Positions 51,737-60,670 of a DNA stretch of 64,000 nucleotides are shown one piece after another. The notes beneath the pieces were generated by a model. The model ran no database searches. It saw only the letters and a list, made by a program, of their open reading frames with translations, and was not told the origin of the DNA. Position 1 is the first letter of the stretch. Each line of letters opens with the position of its first letter. The position numbers and the translations under genes were made by a program. Origin of the DNA: Equibacterium sp963662035 (lineage in GTDB: Bacteria; Bacteroidota; Bacteroidia; Bacteroidales; UBA932); contig CAVLDO010000008.1 in assembly GCA_963662035.1 (NCBI GenBank), positions 1 to 64,000 of the forward strand, written 5' to 3'.

Positions 51737-54643
51737 TTATTTGCCGCAGATGGCCTTTGCAGGGCAGTAATCGCAAGTTTTACCGCTGTCTTCAGTCTGC
51801 GAAAAGGGTATGCCAGGGTTGAAGATGTCCGAGAGCAGAATCTTCAGCCGATTGCAGAAGGCCACGATTGTCTGCGATGGGCAGTATTTATTTTCCACAT
51901 CCCTGCCGAACAGCCTTCGCACGCCGTAAATCGCCAGATTAAAGCCCTGCTCGCCGGGATACTTGCGCTGCATCGCCATCGCATACATCATCAGCTGGAA
52001 GGCGATTTTCTCGTTTCCGCAGAAAACCTTGTCCATCGCGCCGGGGTCAGAAAAATCGACTTTGCAGATGTCGGAGCCGGTCTTGTAGTCGGCCACGCGC
52101 AGCACCCCGCCCTTGCGGTCCTGCCTATCGAGACGCCCGGTGAGGCTGACCTCAAGCATTTCGGAGCCCCGCGCAAAGCTGAAGCCTCTTTCAAAAAACG
52201 ACTCCTCCGAGGCGACATATTCAAAAGGGGCGTAGCGGATGTCATTGTCCAAAGTCACATCCACCAGGGCCTCCACCATATTTGCAGTAATCTGGTTGCG
52301 CCGGCCCAGCGGAGCATTTTCAGGCCGGTTCAGCGCCTTTTTGAGGGCTTTTTCTATCTCGCTGCGTATAAAAGTTCTGTCCTTTTTCAGACTGCGCAGC
52401 AGCTGCGCCGAAACAGTCTCACCATTTTTGATGCGGCCGTAAATGGCCTCCATAGTGTTGTGGAAGGTGTCGCCGAACTGCCCCTGGTCCACTCCTTCGC
52501 TGATTTCGTCGTCTTCTTTAAGACCCGCCACATATTTGTAATAAAACTTGAGCGGACAGGACAGATAGTCGTTGAGCGAGGTGGCGGAGAAGGCTTTGCC
52601 CTCCGGACCCAGGAATATGGATTCCAGGCGGTCCATCACCTCCTGCGTCTTTTCTATAAGGTGGGTGGCGCGCTCGGAAGGTTTCACCTCCAGATCCACG
52701 CACCGGTCGGTTATCGGATAGCCGTAGTGATAGCGCAGCTGCTTTATAAAGCGGCTCTCCTCCCCGCTCAGCATCCCTTTGGTGCGGGAGTCGTAGATGA
52801 GCACCACCCGCTTTGCGCGGTATATGCTGCGGTAGAAGTGGTAGGCCGCGATGGAATCGAACAGCTCGGGCGTGGGCAGGCCAAAGCCTTTGCGCACATT
52901 GTATGGGATAATGCTGTCGCTCTGACTCTTGGCGGGGAAAACCCCTTCGTTTGCCGAGAGTATCACAAGGGTCTCGAAATCTATCGAGCGCACCTCCAGC
53001 GGCCCCATCACCTGCAGCCCGCTGAGCGGCTCCCCCTTGAAATCGAGCTTGATGCGGGAGCTGATCTCCCCAAGGAAGCGGAAATACGTGCGAGGCTCCA
53101 TCGGTATGTGCAGGTCTGTCAAACGGCTGATGCAGGTGTAATAACCCATCGCGAACTCCTTCTCGATTGCAGAGAGCAAGGGGGCGAGCGCCTCCAGAAC
53201 CTCCATCTGCCAGAGGCAGATCTGCTCTGCGGAACTCTTGGCGCTGAATAATTTGCAGAGCAGCTGCCGCGCATCCTCGTCCTGCGCCTTAGAAAAGCGC
53301 TCTGCGGGGACATATATCATATTGTCCTTCACCAGCGCGCTCCCTATGTCGGCCGCATCCGGGCCGCAGGCAGCAGCGATAAAGGGGTGGCTGAGCAGCG
53401 AAAGGACATCCTTGTGATAGAACCCTGCACCTCGGCAGTTAAGCTGCAGCGAGGCAAGCATATCCATAAAGGAGGCGGTGGCGCTGTTGTGCAGCCCGTA
53501 GCCCATAGTGACATTTATGCGGCCGATGCTCCCGGGCACGGCCCCCAGCAGCGGCATCAGCAGGCTCTCGTCGGGCAGCAGCACCGCAACGGAATCCTCT
53601 ATCCGACATTTGCCGGCGCCGCAGCCCCCACCCCCTGCAGAGGTTTCGCCTAAGAGCTCCCGCGCAGCGTAGGAGCAGCCGCCGCAGGGGTTCATCTGAG
53701 AGAGCACCTTGCCGGCGGCCCTGGCCTGCGCCACGCCTGAAGAGGCGGCGATGACCTCAATCTGCGGCCGAGCACAGGCCTCGGCCTCCAGAGTATATTT
53801 TGACGGATAACGGTTCAGATAATTGCGGATGAAGTGCGACGCCTTGTTTGCGGGGTCTGTGAGGCATTCGCCGCAGAAATCCCAGTAGAAGTCGCCGTCG
53901 AATTTACTCTTGATATGGTCGTAAAGCACCTTCTCGCACTCGCAGAGGGCGTTCTGCCCCACCACCACTATGCGGCGGACCCCCTTCAGCGGCCTGGAGG
54001 CATAATCGGCGTCGCCCCTGAGAGCCTCGGCCACATCGCGCTGCAGCATCCCCTCGTATGCCAGCCCCTTTTCCCGCAGGGCGGCCCTGAAGGCCTCATA
54101 GACCTCAGAGAGGATGGCCCACAGGCTCAAAAACTGCCGCTTCTGCTCTGACATCCCCTCCCCTTGCCTTTCGGCAGTCACCCTCCAGAAGCGCCGGAGG
54201 GCATCTTTCTGCTCATCGGAGAGAAATTCGTAGCCCGAATCCAACTCGCGAAGATCCTTGATGTTGGCCAGCAGCCGCGAGGCCTCTGCAAGGTATTTGT
54301 CTATGTCGTTGAAGTCGCTGCAGAGGGTCTCGCCCAGAGTCACGAAGTCGTCAAAACTCTCGCTCCGGCGGCCGCATCGCGCCGAGACCTCGCAGTATTT
54401 CTGCCAGAGAATGTACAGCAGCTCTATCTTGTCGCCGCGCCGCAGGGGCGACAGCCGCTCGAAGAGGTCTCCGATTGTGGTGACGCCCGGAGAGAACACC
54501 GGCCCGGCGCTGCACTGCCCAAGATATCTGCTGAAGAAGAGCGACGAGCGGCGGGAGGGGAAAACGAACAGACATTCCCGCAAGGGGACATCGCTTTGAG
54601 AGGTGTAGGCTTTTGCTATCTGATAGAGAAAACTGTTTGTCAT
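51737..54643 (-). CDS. addB: AddB-like PD-(D/E)XK nuclease with iron-sulfur motif
   Basis: A 968-residue partner of AddA. The N-terminal half is an inactivated helicase fold (VFPSRRSSLFFSRYL opening). The C-terminal nuclease has LRVADYKTGSDI as the catalytic D-x-K strand. A cysteine in YLSCPLKFYYKY and three at the end, in CDYCPAKAICGK, form the pattern that holds the 4Fe-4S cluster of AddB. Together with AddA it would process DNA ends for RecA. Its first four bases overlap the PAP2 phosphatase gene. Confidence 0.88.
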   Translation of the reverse strand: MTNSFLYQIAKAYTSQSDVPLRECLFVFPSRRSSLFFSRYLGQCSAGPVFSPGVTTIGDLFERLSPLRRGDKIELLYILWQKYCEVSARCGRRSESFDDFVTLGETLCSDFNDIDKYLAEASRLLANIKDLRELDSGYEFLSDEQKDALRRFWRVTAERQGEGMSEQKRQFLSLWAILSEVYEAFRAALREKGLAYEGMLQRDVAEALRGDADYASRPLKGVRRIVVVGQNALCECEKVLYDHIKSKFDGDFYWDFCGECLTDPANKASHFIRNYLNRYPSKYTLEAEACARPQIEVIAASSGVAQARAAGKVLSQMNPCGGCSYAARELLGETSAGGGGCGAGKCRIEDSVAVLLPDESLLMPLLGAVPGSIGRINVTMGYGLHNSATASFMDMLASLQLNCRGAGFYHKDVLSLLSHPFIAAACGPDAADIGSALVKDNMIYVPAERFSKAQDEDARQLLCKLFSAKSSAEQICLWQMEVLEALAPLLSAIEKEFAMGYYTCISRLTDLHIPMEPRTYFRFLGEISSRIKLDFKGEPLSGLQVMGPLEVRSIDFETLVILSANEGVFPAKSQSDSIIPYNVRKGFGLPTPELFDSIAAYHFYRSIYRAKRVVLIYDSRTKGMLSGEESRFIKQLRYHYGYPITDRCVDLEVKPSERATHLIEKTQEVMDRLESIFLGPEGKAFSATSLNDYLSCPLKFYYKYVAGLKEDDEISEGVDQGQFGDTFHNTMEAIYGRIKNGETVSAQLLRSLKKDRTFIRSEIEKALKKALNRPENAPLGRRNQITANMVEALVDVTLDNDIRYAPFEYVASEESFFERGFSFARGSEMLEVSLTGRLDRQDRKGGVLRVADYKTGSDICKVDFSDPGAMDKVFCGNEKIAFQLMMYAMAMQRKYPGEQGFNLAIYGVRRLFGRDVENKYCPSQTIVAFCNRLKILLSDIFNPGIPFSQTEDSGKTCDYCPAKAICGK

Positions 54644-55269
54644 CTGGTTTGGGGATATGCTTCTGCAATTTTACGTATCACAAATTTAAAAATCCGTCTG
54701 AGTAAAATTGCTACACACAAGCCCCAAATTATTCCGACAGCTACATCCAGCGGAAAATGATATCCGAGATATATCCGGCTGTAGGAGACCAGACAGGCCC
54801 ATAATATAAGGCTCCACCTGAGAAGGCGGCTGCCCAGGATGCTGGAAGAGAGCAGAGCAAAGCAGAATGTGTTGGCCGCGTGGGCGGAGAAGAAGCCGTA
54901 GGGGGACCCCTTGCCTGTGGGGAAGCGGCCGATTGCGGTGGCAATATCAAAACCGGGTCGCGGACGCTGCACGAGGGCTTTTACCAGGTTGGAGCCCCAG
55001 TCGCAGGCCAGATAGCCGACAATGCAGAATAAGACCGCCGCCATTCCGGCCAGAAAAAATTTGCCGCGCCTTATCTCGCGCCTGACTGCATATCCGCCGC
55101 ATTTGGTGGCATAGCATTTGCGGAAAAACACGATTACCGCAATCGCCAGATACAGCGTAAACCAGATCCGCACTGCAGAAAGGATCTCCATCACCGGGTC
55201 CAGATACGGGTTCCAGGCCCCGTTTATAGCGAGAAACAGTTTTTTGTCCAGCGTCAGAATGTTTTCCAT
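54640..55269 (-). CDS. PAP2-family membrane phosphatase
   Basis: A 209-residue inner-membrane protein with about five helices. The three lipid-phosphatase motifs are visible: NLVKALVQRPRPG (KX6RP), GFFSAHAANTF (PSGH variant) and YSRIYLGYHFPLDV (SRX5HX3D). Likely substrates are undecaprenyl diphosphate, phosphatidylglycerol phosphate or lipid A phosphate; the sequence does not choose between them. Start at ATG 55269, with a -7 element 25 bases upstream. First gene of a seven-gene minus-strand operon. Confidence 0.9.
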   Translation of the reverse strand: MENILTLDKKLFLAINGAWNPYLDPVMEILSAVRIWFTLYLAIAVIVFFRKCYATKCGGYAVRREIRRGKFFLAGMAAVLFCIVGYLACDWGSNLVKALVQRPRPGFDIATAIGRFPTGKGSPYGFFSAHAANTFCFALLSSSILGSRLLRWSLILWACLVSYSRIYLGYHFPLDVAVGIIWGLCVAILLRRIFKFVIRKIAEAYPQTR

Positions 55270-55293
55270 AGCCAAATCACAATCTACAATCTG

Positions 55294-55301
55294 CAAATGT
55301 A
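55294..55301 (-). promoter_or_regulatory. -7 element of the PAP2-addBA operon promoter
   Basis: TACATTTG on the minus strand matches TAnnTTTG exactly; the predicted start near 55290 leaves a leader of about 20 bases. No -33 TTTG at the standard distance. Confidence 0.6.
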
Positions 55302-55406
55302 GCAAATTCGGGCGGCCGTGCGTTTGTCATACGGAAATTAAGAAAATTTTTTTGAAGCTACTCTAATAAAGATAGATACTTTGTATTGCATAATACAAAA
55401 AACACA

Positions 55407-55414
55407 TACATTTG
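55407..55414 (+). promoter_or_regulatory. -7 element of the TonB-receptor gene promoter
   Basis: TACATTTG matches TAnnTTTG; ATTG at 55385-55388 stands 18 bases upstream as a near-consensus -33 element. The start near 55418 gives a leader of about 24 bases to ATG 55442. Confidence 0.65.
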
Positions 55415-55441
55415 CAGCCGATTAATTTAAATCCCCGGAGA

Positions 55442-57868
55442 ATGAACTCATTCAAGACCGCCGCAGCGGTATTTTTCGCAGCCTTGCAGCTGCTCTGCGG
55501 AACAGCAAACGCTCAGAACATCGTAAGCGGCAAAGTGCTTGACGCAGAAACCCGCGAACCTGAAGTGGCCGCCGTGGCACAGCTTCTCAAAGAGGGGCAA
55601 AGCCTCACCTATACCATCACCGACTCCACAGGCGCCTTTTCCCTGGCGGTCGGCAGCGGCGGGGTCGCCACCCTCAGAATCGAGAACCTGGGGCGCAAGA
55701 CCATCGAGCGCGAAATCACCCTCGGCGGCAGATGCGACCTTGGGGAAATACTGATAGAAAACGACGCCGAATTGCTGGAGAGCGCATCGGTGTCGGCCCT
55801 GCGCAACCTGGTCAAGGTCAACGCCAACAGCCTGAGCTACGATGTGGAGCACGATGTGGACTCCAAGAGCCTCACGGTGCTTGACCTGCTGCGAAAGGTG
55901 CCTATGGTGACCGTGGATGCGCAGGACAACATCTCGGTGAACGGCAGCTCGTCGTTCAAGGTGTATGTGGACGGCCGTCCAAACCAGATGCTCACAAGCA
56001 ACCCCTCGCAGATGTTCAAGGCGATGCCGGCGAGTATGATCAAGAGCATCGAGGTGGTGACCAACCCCGGCGCCAAATACGATGCCGAAGGGGCCGGCGG
56101 CGTGCTTGAAATCAAGACTATGGGAGGCTCCGGACAGAGCGTGGTGGAAGATGGCGTCTATGGCACGGTGATGTCGGGCGCCGACACCCGCGGCGGCACA
56201 GAAGGGGGCTTGAGTCTCAACGCTCAGAAGGGCAAATGGACCTTCGGCGGCAACCTCAACGGCAGCCGGCAGCACTTCCCCGCAGTGGAGGCGAGCGGAA
56301 AGACAGTTTACGACAACGGCGGCATTCAAACCCTGATAGAAACCTCCACCACAGGCAAAAGCAACAGCAACAACCTGATGGGCAACTTAAACATAAGCTT
56401 CGAGCCCGACACCAACAACCTCTTCAGCGCCAGCGCGGGCCTCTTCCGCTTCGGCAATAGTTCACAAGCCCCCGATGCCCGCACTGCATATTCGGTGGAC
56501 GGCGTAGGCACCTACGGCTATACATCGGACAGCGACAGCAAAATGTCCTGGACATCGTTCAACGCTTCGTTTGACTACCAGCACATATTCAAAAACAACC
56601 GCGAGCGGCTGCTGACCTTGTCGTATCAATACTCGGGCACTCCATACAAGAACAACTCGCTGATGAACCTGACCTACGACACCGGACTCAGCGAAGAGCG
56701 CACCTCCGAAAACGACGACCGCAGCGACGAGCACACCTTCCAGGCCGACTTCACCACCCCTCTTGGCAAGGGGCAGACCCTCTCCAGCGGCCTCAAGTAT
56801 ATCTACCGCCACAACAGCGCCGACGACTTCTACAACGAGTCGGAGAGCATCTACGACTACTACAACCACATCGGCGCCGCATACAGCGAATACAACGCCC
56901 TCCTGGGCCGCTTTGCCATTACCGCCGGAGTGCGCTACGAGCACACCTTCCAGAAGGTGAACTACGGGGAGGTTTACAAAAACTTCCGCACCGACTACGG
57001 CAATCTGGTGCCCAACGCCAGCGTGCAGTGGAACCTGGGCGATATGAACAACCTTGCGCTGAGCTACAATATGCGCATCCGCCGCCCCGACATCGAAATT
57101 CTGAACCCCTATGTAGACCAGATCGACCCGGAAAAGAAGAGCTACGGCAACCCCGACATCACAGCGGTGCGCAACCACAACATCCGGCTGGCCTTCAACA
57201 CCGCCAGCCCCAAACGGGTGTTGAGCCTGGGGCTCTCGGAGCGCATCATCGCGGGTGACATCGAGTCCTACTCTTTCTACGACGGCAGCGTGCTCAACAC
57301 CACCTACGGCAACATTGTGCAGCGCAGCTCCACCGGGCTGGACGCCTTTGCCAACTATAACATCTCTTCCCAGACCAGGCTGTTTATGAACGGGAACCTC
57401 TATTATGTGCGGGAGAACAGTTCCTATCTTGGGCAGAGCAACAATTCGTGGATGGCGGAAGCGTTTGTAGGATGCCAGACCACCATCTTCTGGAAGATGC
57501 GCCTGAGCGCAATGTCTTTTTACAACAGCCGCAACTACAGCCTGCAGGGCTACACCAACGGGTTGGGGTTTGCGATGCTGTCGCTCACCAAGACCTTCTT
57601 TGAGGATAAGCTGAGCGTGAGCGTTCAGGGGATGACCCCCTACAGCGGCAGCCGGCTCAAGATCTACAGCTACAGCGAGGGCAAAGGCTTCACCTCGGAG
57701 AGCACCAAGATGGTGCCGCTGCAGAGCGTCGGCCTGCACCTGAGCTACACCTTCGGGCAGAGCAGGTACGCCTCGGGCAAGAGCGTGCGCCGCAGCATCA
57801 ACAACGATGACATCGACCGCAGCACCGGCGGCAGCAGCACCGGCGGCGTGAACCTTCCGACGATGTAA
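55442..57868 (+). CDS. TonB-dependent receptor, outer-membrane beta-barrel (OMP_b-brl_3) type
   Basis: An 808-residue outer-membrane protein with a signal peptide ending TANAQ. A carboxypeptidase-regulatory-like domain (NIVSGKVLDAETREP) covers about 25-110, then a plug domain with LDLLRKVPMVTVDAQDNISVNGSSSFKVYVDGRPN and SIEVVTNPGAKYDAEGAGGVLEI, and a barrel to the C-terminus. Members of this type are often found without a SusD partner, as here. The ligand is unknown. It stands alone between two minus-strand units. Confidence 0.88.
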   Translation: MNSFKTAAAVFFAALQLLCGTANAQNIVSGKVLDAETREPEVAAVAQLLKEGQSLTYTITDSTGAFSLAVGSGGVATLRIENLGRKTIEREITLGGRCDLGEILIENDAELLESASVSALRNLVKVNANSLSYDVEHDVDSKSLTVLDLLRKVPMVTVDAQDNISVNGSSSFKVYVDGRPNQMLTSNPSQMFKAMPASMIKSIEVVTNPGAKYDAEGAGGVLEIKTMGGSGQSVVEDGVYGTVMSGADTRGGTEGGLSLNAQKGKWTFGGNLNGSRQHFPAVEASGKTVYDNGGIQTLIETSTTGKSNSNNLMGNLNISFEPDTNNLFSASAGLFRFGNSSQAPDARTAYSVDGVGTYGYTSDSDSKMSWTSFNASFDYQHIFKNNRERLLTLSYQYSGTPYKNNSLMNLTYDTGLSEERTSENDDRSDEHTFQADFTTPLGKGQTLSSGLKYIYRHNSADDFYNESESIYDYYNHIGAAYSEYNALLGRFAITAGVRYEHTFQKVNYGEVYKNFRTDYGNLVPNASVQWNLGDMNNLALSYNMRIRRPDIEILNPYVDQIDPEKKSYGNPDITAVRNHNIRLAFNTASPKRVLSLGLSERIIAGDIESYSFYDGSVLNTTYGNIVQRSSTGLDAFANYNISSQTRLFMNGNLYYVRENSSYLGQSNNSWMAEAFVGCQTTIFWKMRLSAMSFYNSRNYSLQGYTNGLGFAMLSLTKTFFEDKLSVSVQGMTPYSGSRLKIYSYSEGKGFTSESTKMVPLQSVGLHLSYTFGQSRYASGKSVRRSINNDDIDRSTGGSSTGGVNLPTM

Positions 57869-58047
57869 GGCCACGGGATTAAAGTATGTAACTGCGGTTC
57901 TTTTCCGAGATACCGGAAAGATGCGCTTTTTGGAGCGGGTGGACTTGTATTACAGGCTGAAGGCAGAATTTACATAAAGTAACGATGGCTGAACTGATGA
58001 CATTCCCCTTTCTTGCGTCAAGACTCTAACTTATGCTACGCCATCTT

Positions 58048-58599
58048 TCAGCCGTTGAAAAACCGCTCCATCGGGGCGGCCATCAGGGCCTGGAGGATCT
58101 GGTTGTCGCGCAGCAGAGAGCGCACATAGTCGGGAGTCTTGAGATACACCTCGATATCCTCGGTGGCGTCCAGCCTCTGCCCGGAGACCTTGCGGACTCC
58201 TTGCGCCACAAAGCAGTGGGTCATATTGGTGCTGGTGGCGGGATTTGGGGAGAGATCCATCAGATGATGCCACTCTCCGCCGGCATAGCCCGTCTCCTCC
58301 TGCAGCTCGCGCCGGGCCGCCTCAAGCGGCGTCTCCCCCTCTTCCATCACTCCGCAGGGGAGCTCGTAGCAGGTCTTGCCAAGACCGTGGCGGTACTGCC
58401 GCTCCAGAATCACCATCCCATCCTCGGTTATGGCGATTACATTGACCCAGTCGGGATACTCCAGCACATAATACTCCTCGTTTATGCGGCCGTCGGGCAG
58501 GCGGCATCGGTCGCATCGGGCGGTGAGCCACGGGCGGCGGATAAGATATTCGCTGGAGAGGACTTCCCACTTGCGCTCTTCGTTTACAGTATTTTCCAT
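58048..58599 (-). CDS. NUDIX hydrolase (ADP-ribose pyrophosphatase-like)
   Basis: A 183-residue cytosolic NUDIX enzyme. The NUDIX box is complete: GVMEEGETPLEAARRELQEETGY, with the REUXEE metal-binding glutamates. ERQYRHGLGKTCYELPCG before it and LSPNPATSTNMTHCFVA after it resemble the ADP-ribose/ADP-sugar pyrophosphatase group. It follows the DUF486 gene by 15 bases and is probably co-transcribed. The 179-base gap between it and the TonB receptor holds nothing I can support. Confidence 0.9.
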   Translation of the reverse strand: MENTVNEERKWEVLSSEYLIRRPWLTARCDRCRLPDGRINEEYYVLEYPDWVNVIAITEDGMVILERQYRHGLGKTCYELPCGVMEEGETPLEAARRELQEETGYAGGEWHHLMDLSPNPATSTNMTHCFVAQGVRKVSGQRLDATEDIEVYLKTPDYVRSLLRDNQILQALMAAPMERFFNG

Positions 58600-58614
58600 A
58601 TTCCCAAAAAACGA

Positions 58615-58983
58615 TTACTTCAAAAATACGAAAAATACCGCCAGCACAAGGCAGGCGAAGGCGGCGAAATGGTTCCACTGCAGAGTCTGCCCCTTGAAGC
58701 AAAACATAACTATCAGCGTGAACACGGTGAGCGATATCACCTCCTGAATCACCTTGAGCTGCAGAAGGTTGAAGGGGCCGCCATTGCCCTGGAAGCCGAT
58801 GCGGTTGGCCGGCACGGTGAGGCAGTATTCAAAAAATGCGATGCCCCAGCTGAAGAGAATCACCGCTATGAGCGGCCAGCCCGTGCTGATTTTCATCTCC
58901 GAAAGCTTCAGATGCCCATACCAGGCGAAAGTCATGAAGATGTTGGAAAACACCAGCATCACTATTGTCCAAAGTCCGTTCAT
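58615..58983 (-). CDS. DUF486 (DMT-type) small membrane protein
   Basis: A 122-residue protein with four predicted membrane helices. MNGLWTIVMLVFSNIFMTFAWYGHLK, FFEYCLTVPANRIGF and the following QLKVIQEVISLTVFTLIV are characteristic of DUF486. The fold resembles half of a drug/metabolite transporter, so it may dimerise; the substrate is unknown. The frame extends upstream, but ATG 58983 gives the family N-terminus. Confidence 0.88.
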   Translation of the reverse strand: MNGLWTIVMLVFSNIFMTFAWYGHLKLSEMKISTGWPLIAVILFSWGIAFFEYCLTVPANRIGFQGNGGPFNLLQLKVIQEVISLTVFTLIVMFCFKGQTLQWNHFAAFACLVLAVFFVFLK

Positions 58984-59141
58984 CGCGCTATTTTTGGAAG
59001 AGACACTTTGCCGGGGCGCAGGCATATCATCGCAAGCCGGTACTTCAGCAGGGATATCTTTAAAAAGTCCATTTCGGACGCGAATATAGCAAAAAAGAGG
59101 AATCGCCGGCACCCCCATTTCGGAAGCCCGGCGAAACCATT

Positions 59142-60653
59142 CTAATACTCCACGCTCTCGGGGTTGAACTCGGTCCAGCCTTCGAGCCAGTTGTCGTTCT
59201 GACCCACAGCACCAATGTAGCTGACCTCGGTGAAGCCGTCTGTGCCCTCGAAAGAGGCGGCATCAAGCAGCGCGCTGCCATCTGCGGGGGTATAGCCGTC
59301 TGCGGAGAGAATCCCGCTCCAGCCGTCAAGCACCTTGTTGCCGCTCTGGGATAGGAAGAAGGTGGAGGAGAAGGACTTGCTGGTGTTGTCATAGACGGGC
59401 TTGGAGTTCTCGTCGTAGCCTGTCACAAGCACATCTTCGTAGCACTTGTTGGCATCGCTGCCGGTGATATCCATACCCGCAAACCACACATTCTGCAGTT
59501 TGAGAAGGCCCTGGCCGGCATATCCCTGAGTATTGCCCTTCTGATTGTCCAGAATCAGGCCGATGGGGTAGCCCACTGCTACGGAATTGATGCAGCTCAG
59601 ACGGGAGCTGCGGCGAATCTGCATTGCTGCCTGGAACTTGCCCAGAGCGGAGCCGTTGTTGGGATAGAGCGCGCCGCCGTTGATATAGTCGGAGGTGTTC
59701 TCGAAAGAGGCGTCCAACTTGGGACCCACGAAGGTTACGTTGGAGAATGTCGCGCTGGTGTAGGGAGTCACCTCGGCGCCGTCGGCGCAGTTGTCGCTCT
59801 CGAAGCCGTTGCTCTGTGAGACGTCGGCGATGCGGCTGTCGCGCACCGCAAGGGCGAACTGGACATTGCCGCTGTAGCCGTTGTCGGTGTCAAAATCGTC
59901 GTCCCAACCCTTCCAGGCTACAAGGTGGTCTGCATTGACGCAGCCGCCGAACCACTCGAAAGAGTCGTCGTTGGAATAGGAGACCTGGATGTGGTCGAGC
60001 TTTGTGCCGCTACCCACAGAGCCCAGCGTGAGGCCGTTGATTTCCTTGTCGGTCTTGAAGGGGTAGCCGGCGAACTCGATTCTGACATAGCTCAGCACGC
60101 CGGAGTTGTCGGCATCATTCTCGCCGCCGTGCTTGGAGCGGGGGCCGCCCTCGATAATCATTTCCGTCTGGTTGTTGCGGGCCTTGCCGCACACGATCAC
60201 GCCGCCCCAGTCGCCCGGCCTGCGCTCACCCGCCTTCTGAGCGGACGTGAACACGATGGGCTCGCTCTGCGAACCCTGCGCGATGAGCTTGCCGCCGCGC
60301 TCCACAATGAGCGCCGCCATAGTTTCCTTATCACCTTTTACTATTGTGCCCGGTTCGATGGTCAGGCAAGCGCCATTGGCGATGTAAACCCAACCTTTGA
60401 GATTGTATGTACCCTTGCTCAGGGTTTGGTTGCCGGTGAACACGAATTCCTGGTCTCCGTTTCCGATTTCGTTCCCTTCGGGATCAGCCTCGCCCGCGTT
60501 GAAGAGGATGTGGTCGCAGGCATTAAGTCCGCCGTCGGTGCTCCATCTGTAGCCGGAGTCGGGGGTGACGGGGCTCTCGGACTTGTTGCAGGCGGCGATT
60601 GCAGCTGCCGCCATCAGGATGCTAAGGCATCCGGAAATGTTGCTTCTTTTCAT
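59142..60653 (-). CDS. Lipoprotein with right-handed beta-helix-like repeats
   Basis: A 503-residue exported lipoprotein (lipobox AIAAC, about residue 22). The body has IEPGTIVKGDKETMAALIVERGGKLIAQG, RRPGDWGGVIVCGKA, NSGVLSYVRIEFAG, LDHIQVSYSNDDSFEWFGG and AWKGWDDDFDTDNGYSG, a conserved set of parallel beta-helix rungs seen in many Bacteroidota and some Xanthomonads. It follows its TonB receptor by 17 bases, so it probably binds the ligand that the receptor imports. The ligand is unknown. Confidence 0.82.
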   Translation of the reverse strand: MKRSNISGCLSILMAAAAIAACNKSESPVTPDSGYRWSTDGGLNACDHILFNAGEADPEGNEIGNGDQEFVFTGNQTLSKGTYNLKGWVYIANGACLTIEPGTIVKGDKETMAALIVERGGKLIAQGSQSEPIVFTSAQKAGERRPGDWGGVIVCGKARNNQTEMIIEGGPRSKHGGENDADNSGVLSYVRIEFAGYPFKTDKEINGLTLGSVGSGTKLDHIQVSYSNDDSFEWFGGCVNADHLVAWKGWDDDFDTDNGYSGNVQFALAVRDSRIADVSQSNGFESDNCADGAEVTPYTSATFSNVTFVGPKLDASFENTSDYINGGALYPNNGSALGKFQAAMQIRRSSRLSCINSVAVGYPIGLILDNQKGNTQGYAGQGLLKLQNVWFAGMDITGSDANKCYEDVLVTGYDENSKPVYDNTSKSFSSTFFLSQSGNKVLDGWSGILSADGYTPADGSALLDAASFEGTDGFTEVSYIGAVGQNDNWLEGWTEFNPESVEY

Positions 60654-60670
60654 CGTATTTATCTGTTAAA

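Noticed and set aside
51263..53251. A 662-codon open frame on the plus strand
   Set aside because: Antisense to the addA/addB region, spans both genes, and has no domain or promoter.
56462..57874. A 470-codon open frame on the minus strand
   Set aside because: Shadow of the TonB receptor; composition is Val/Ala/His-rich nonsense typical of antisense frames.
57869..58047. Possible decayed gene after the TonB receptor
   Set aside because: The frame stays open for about 32 codons past the receptor stop, and two short ATG frames follow, but none resembles a known protein and the lengths are within chance.
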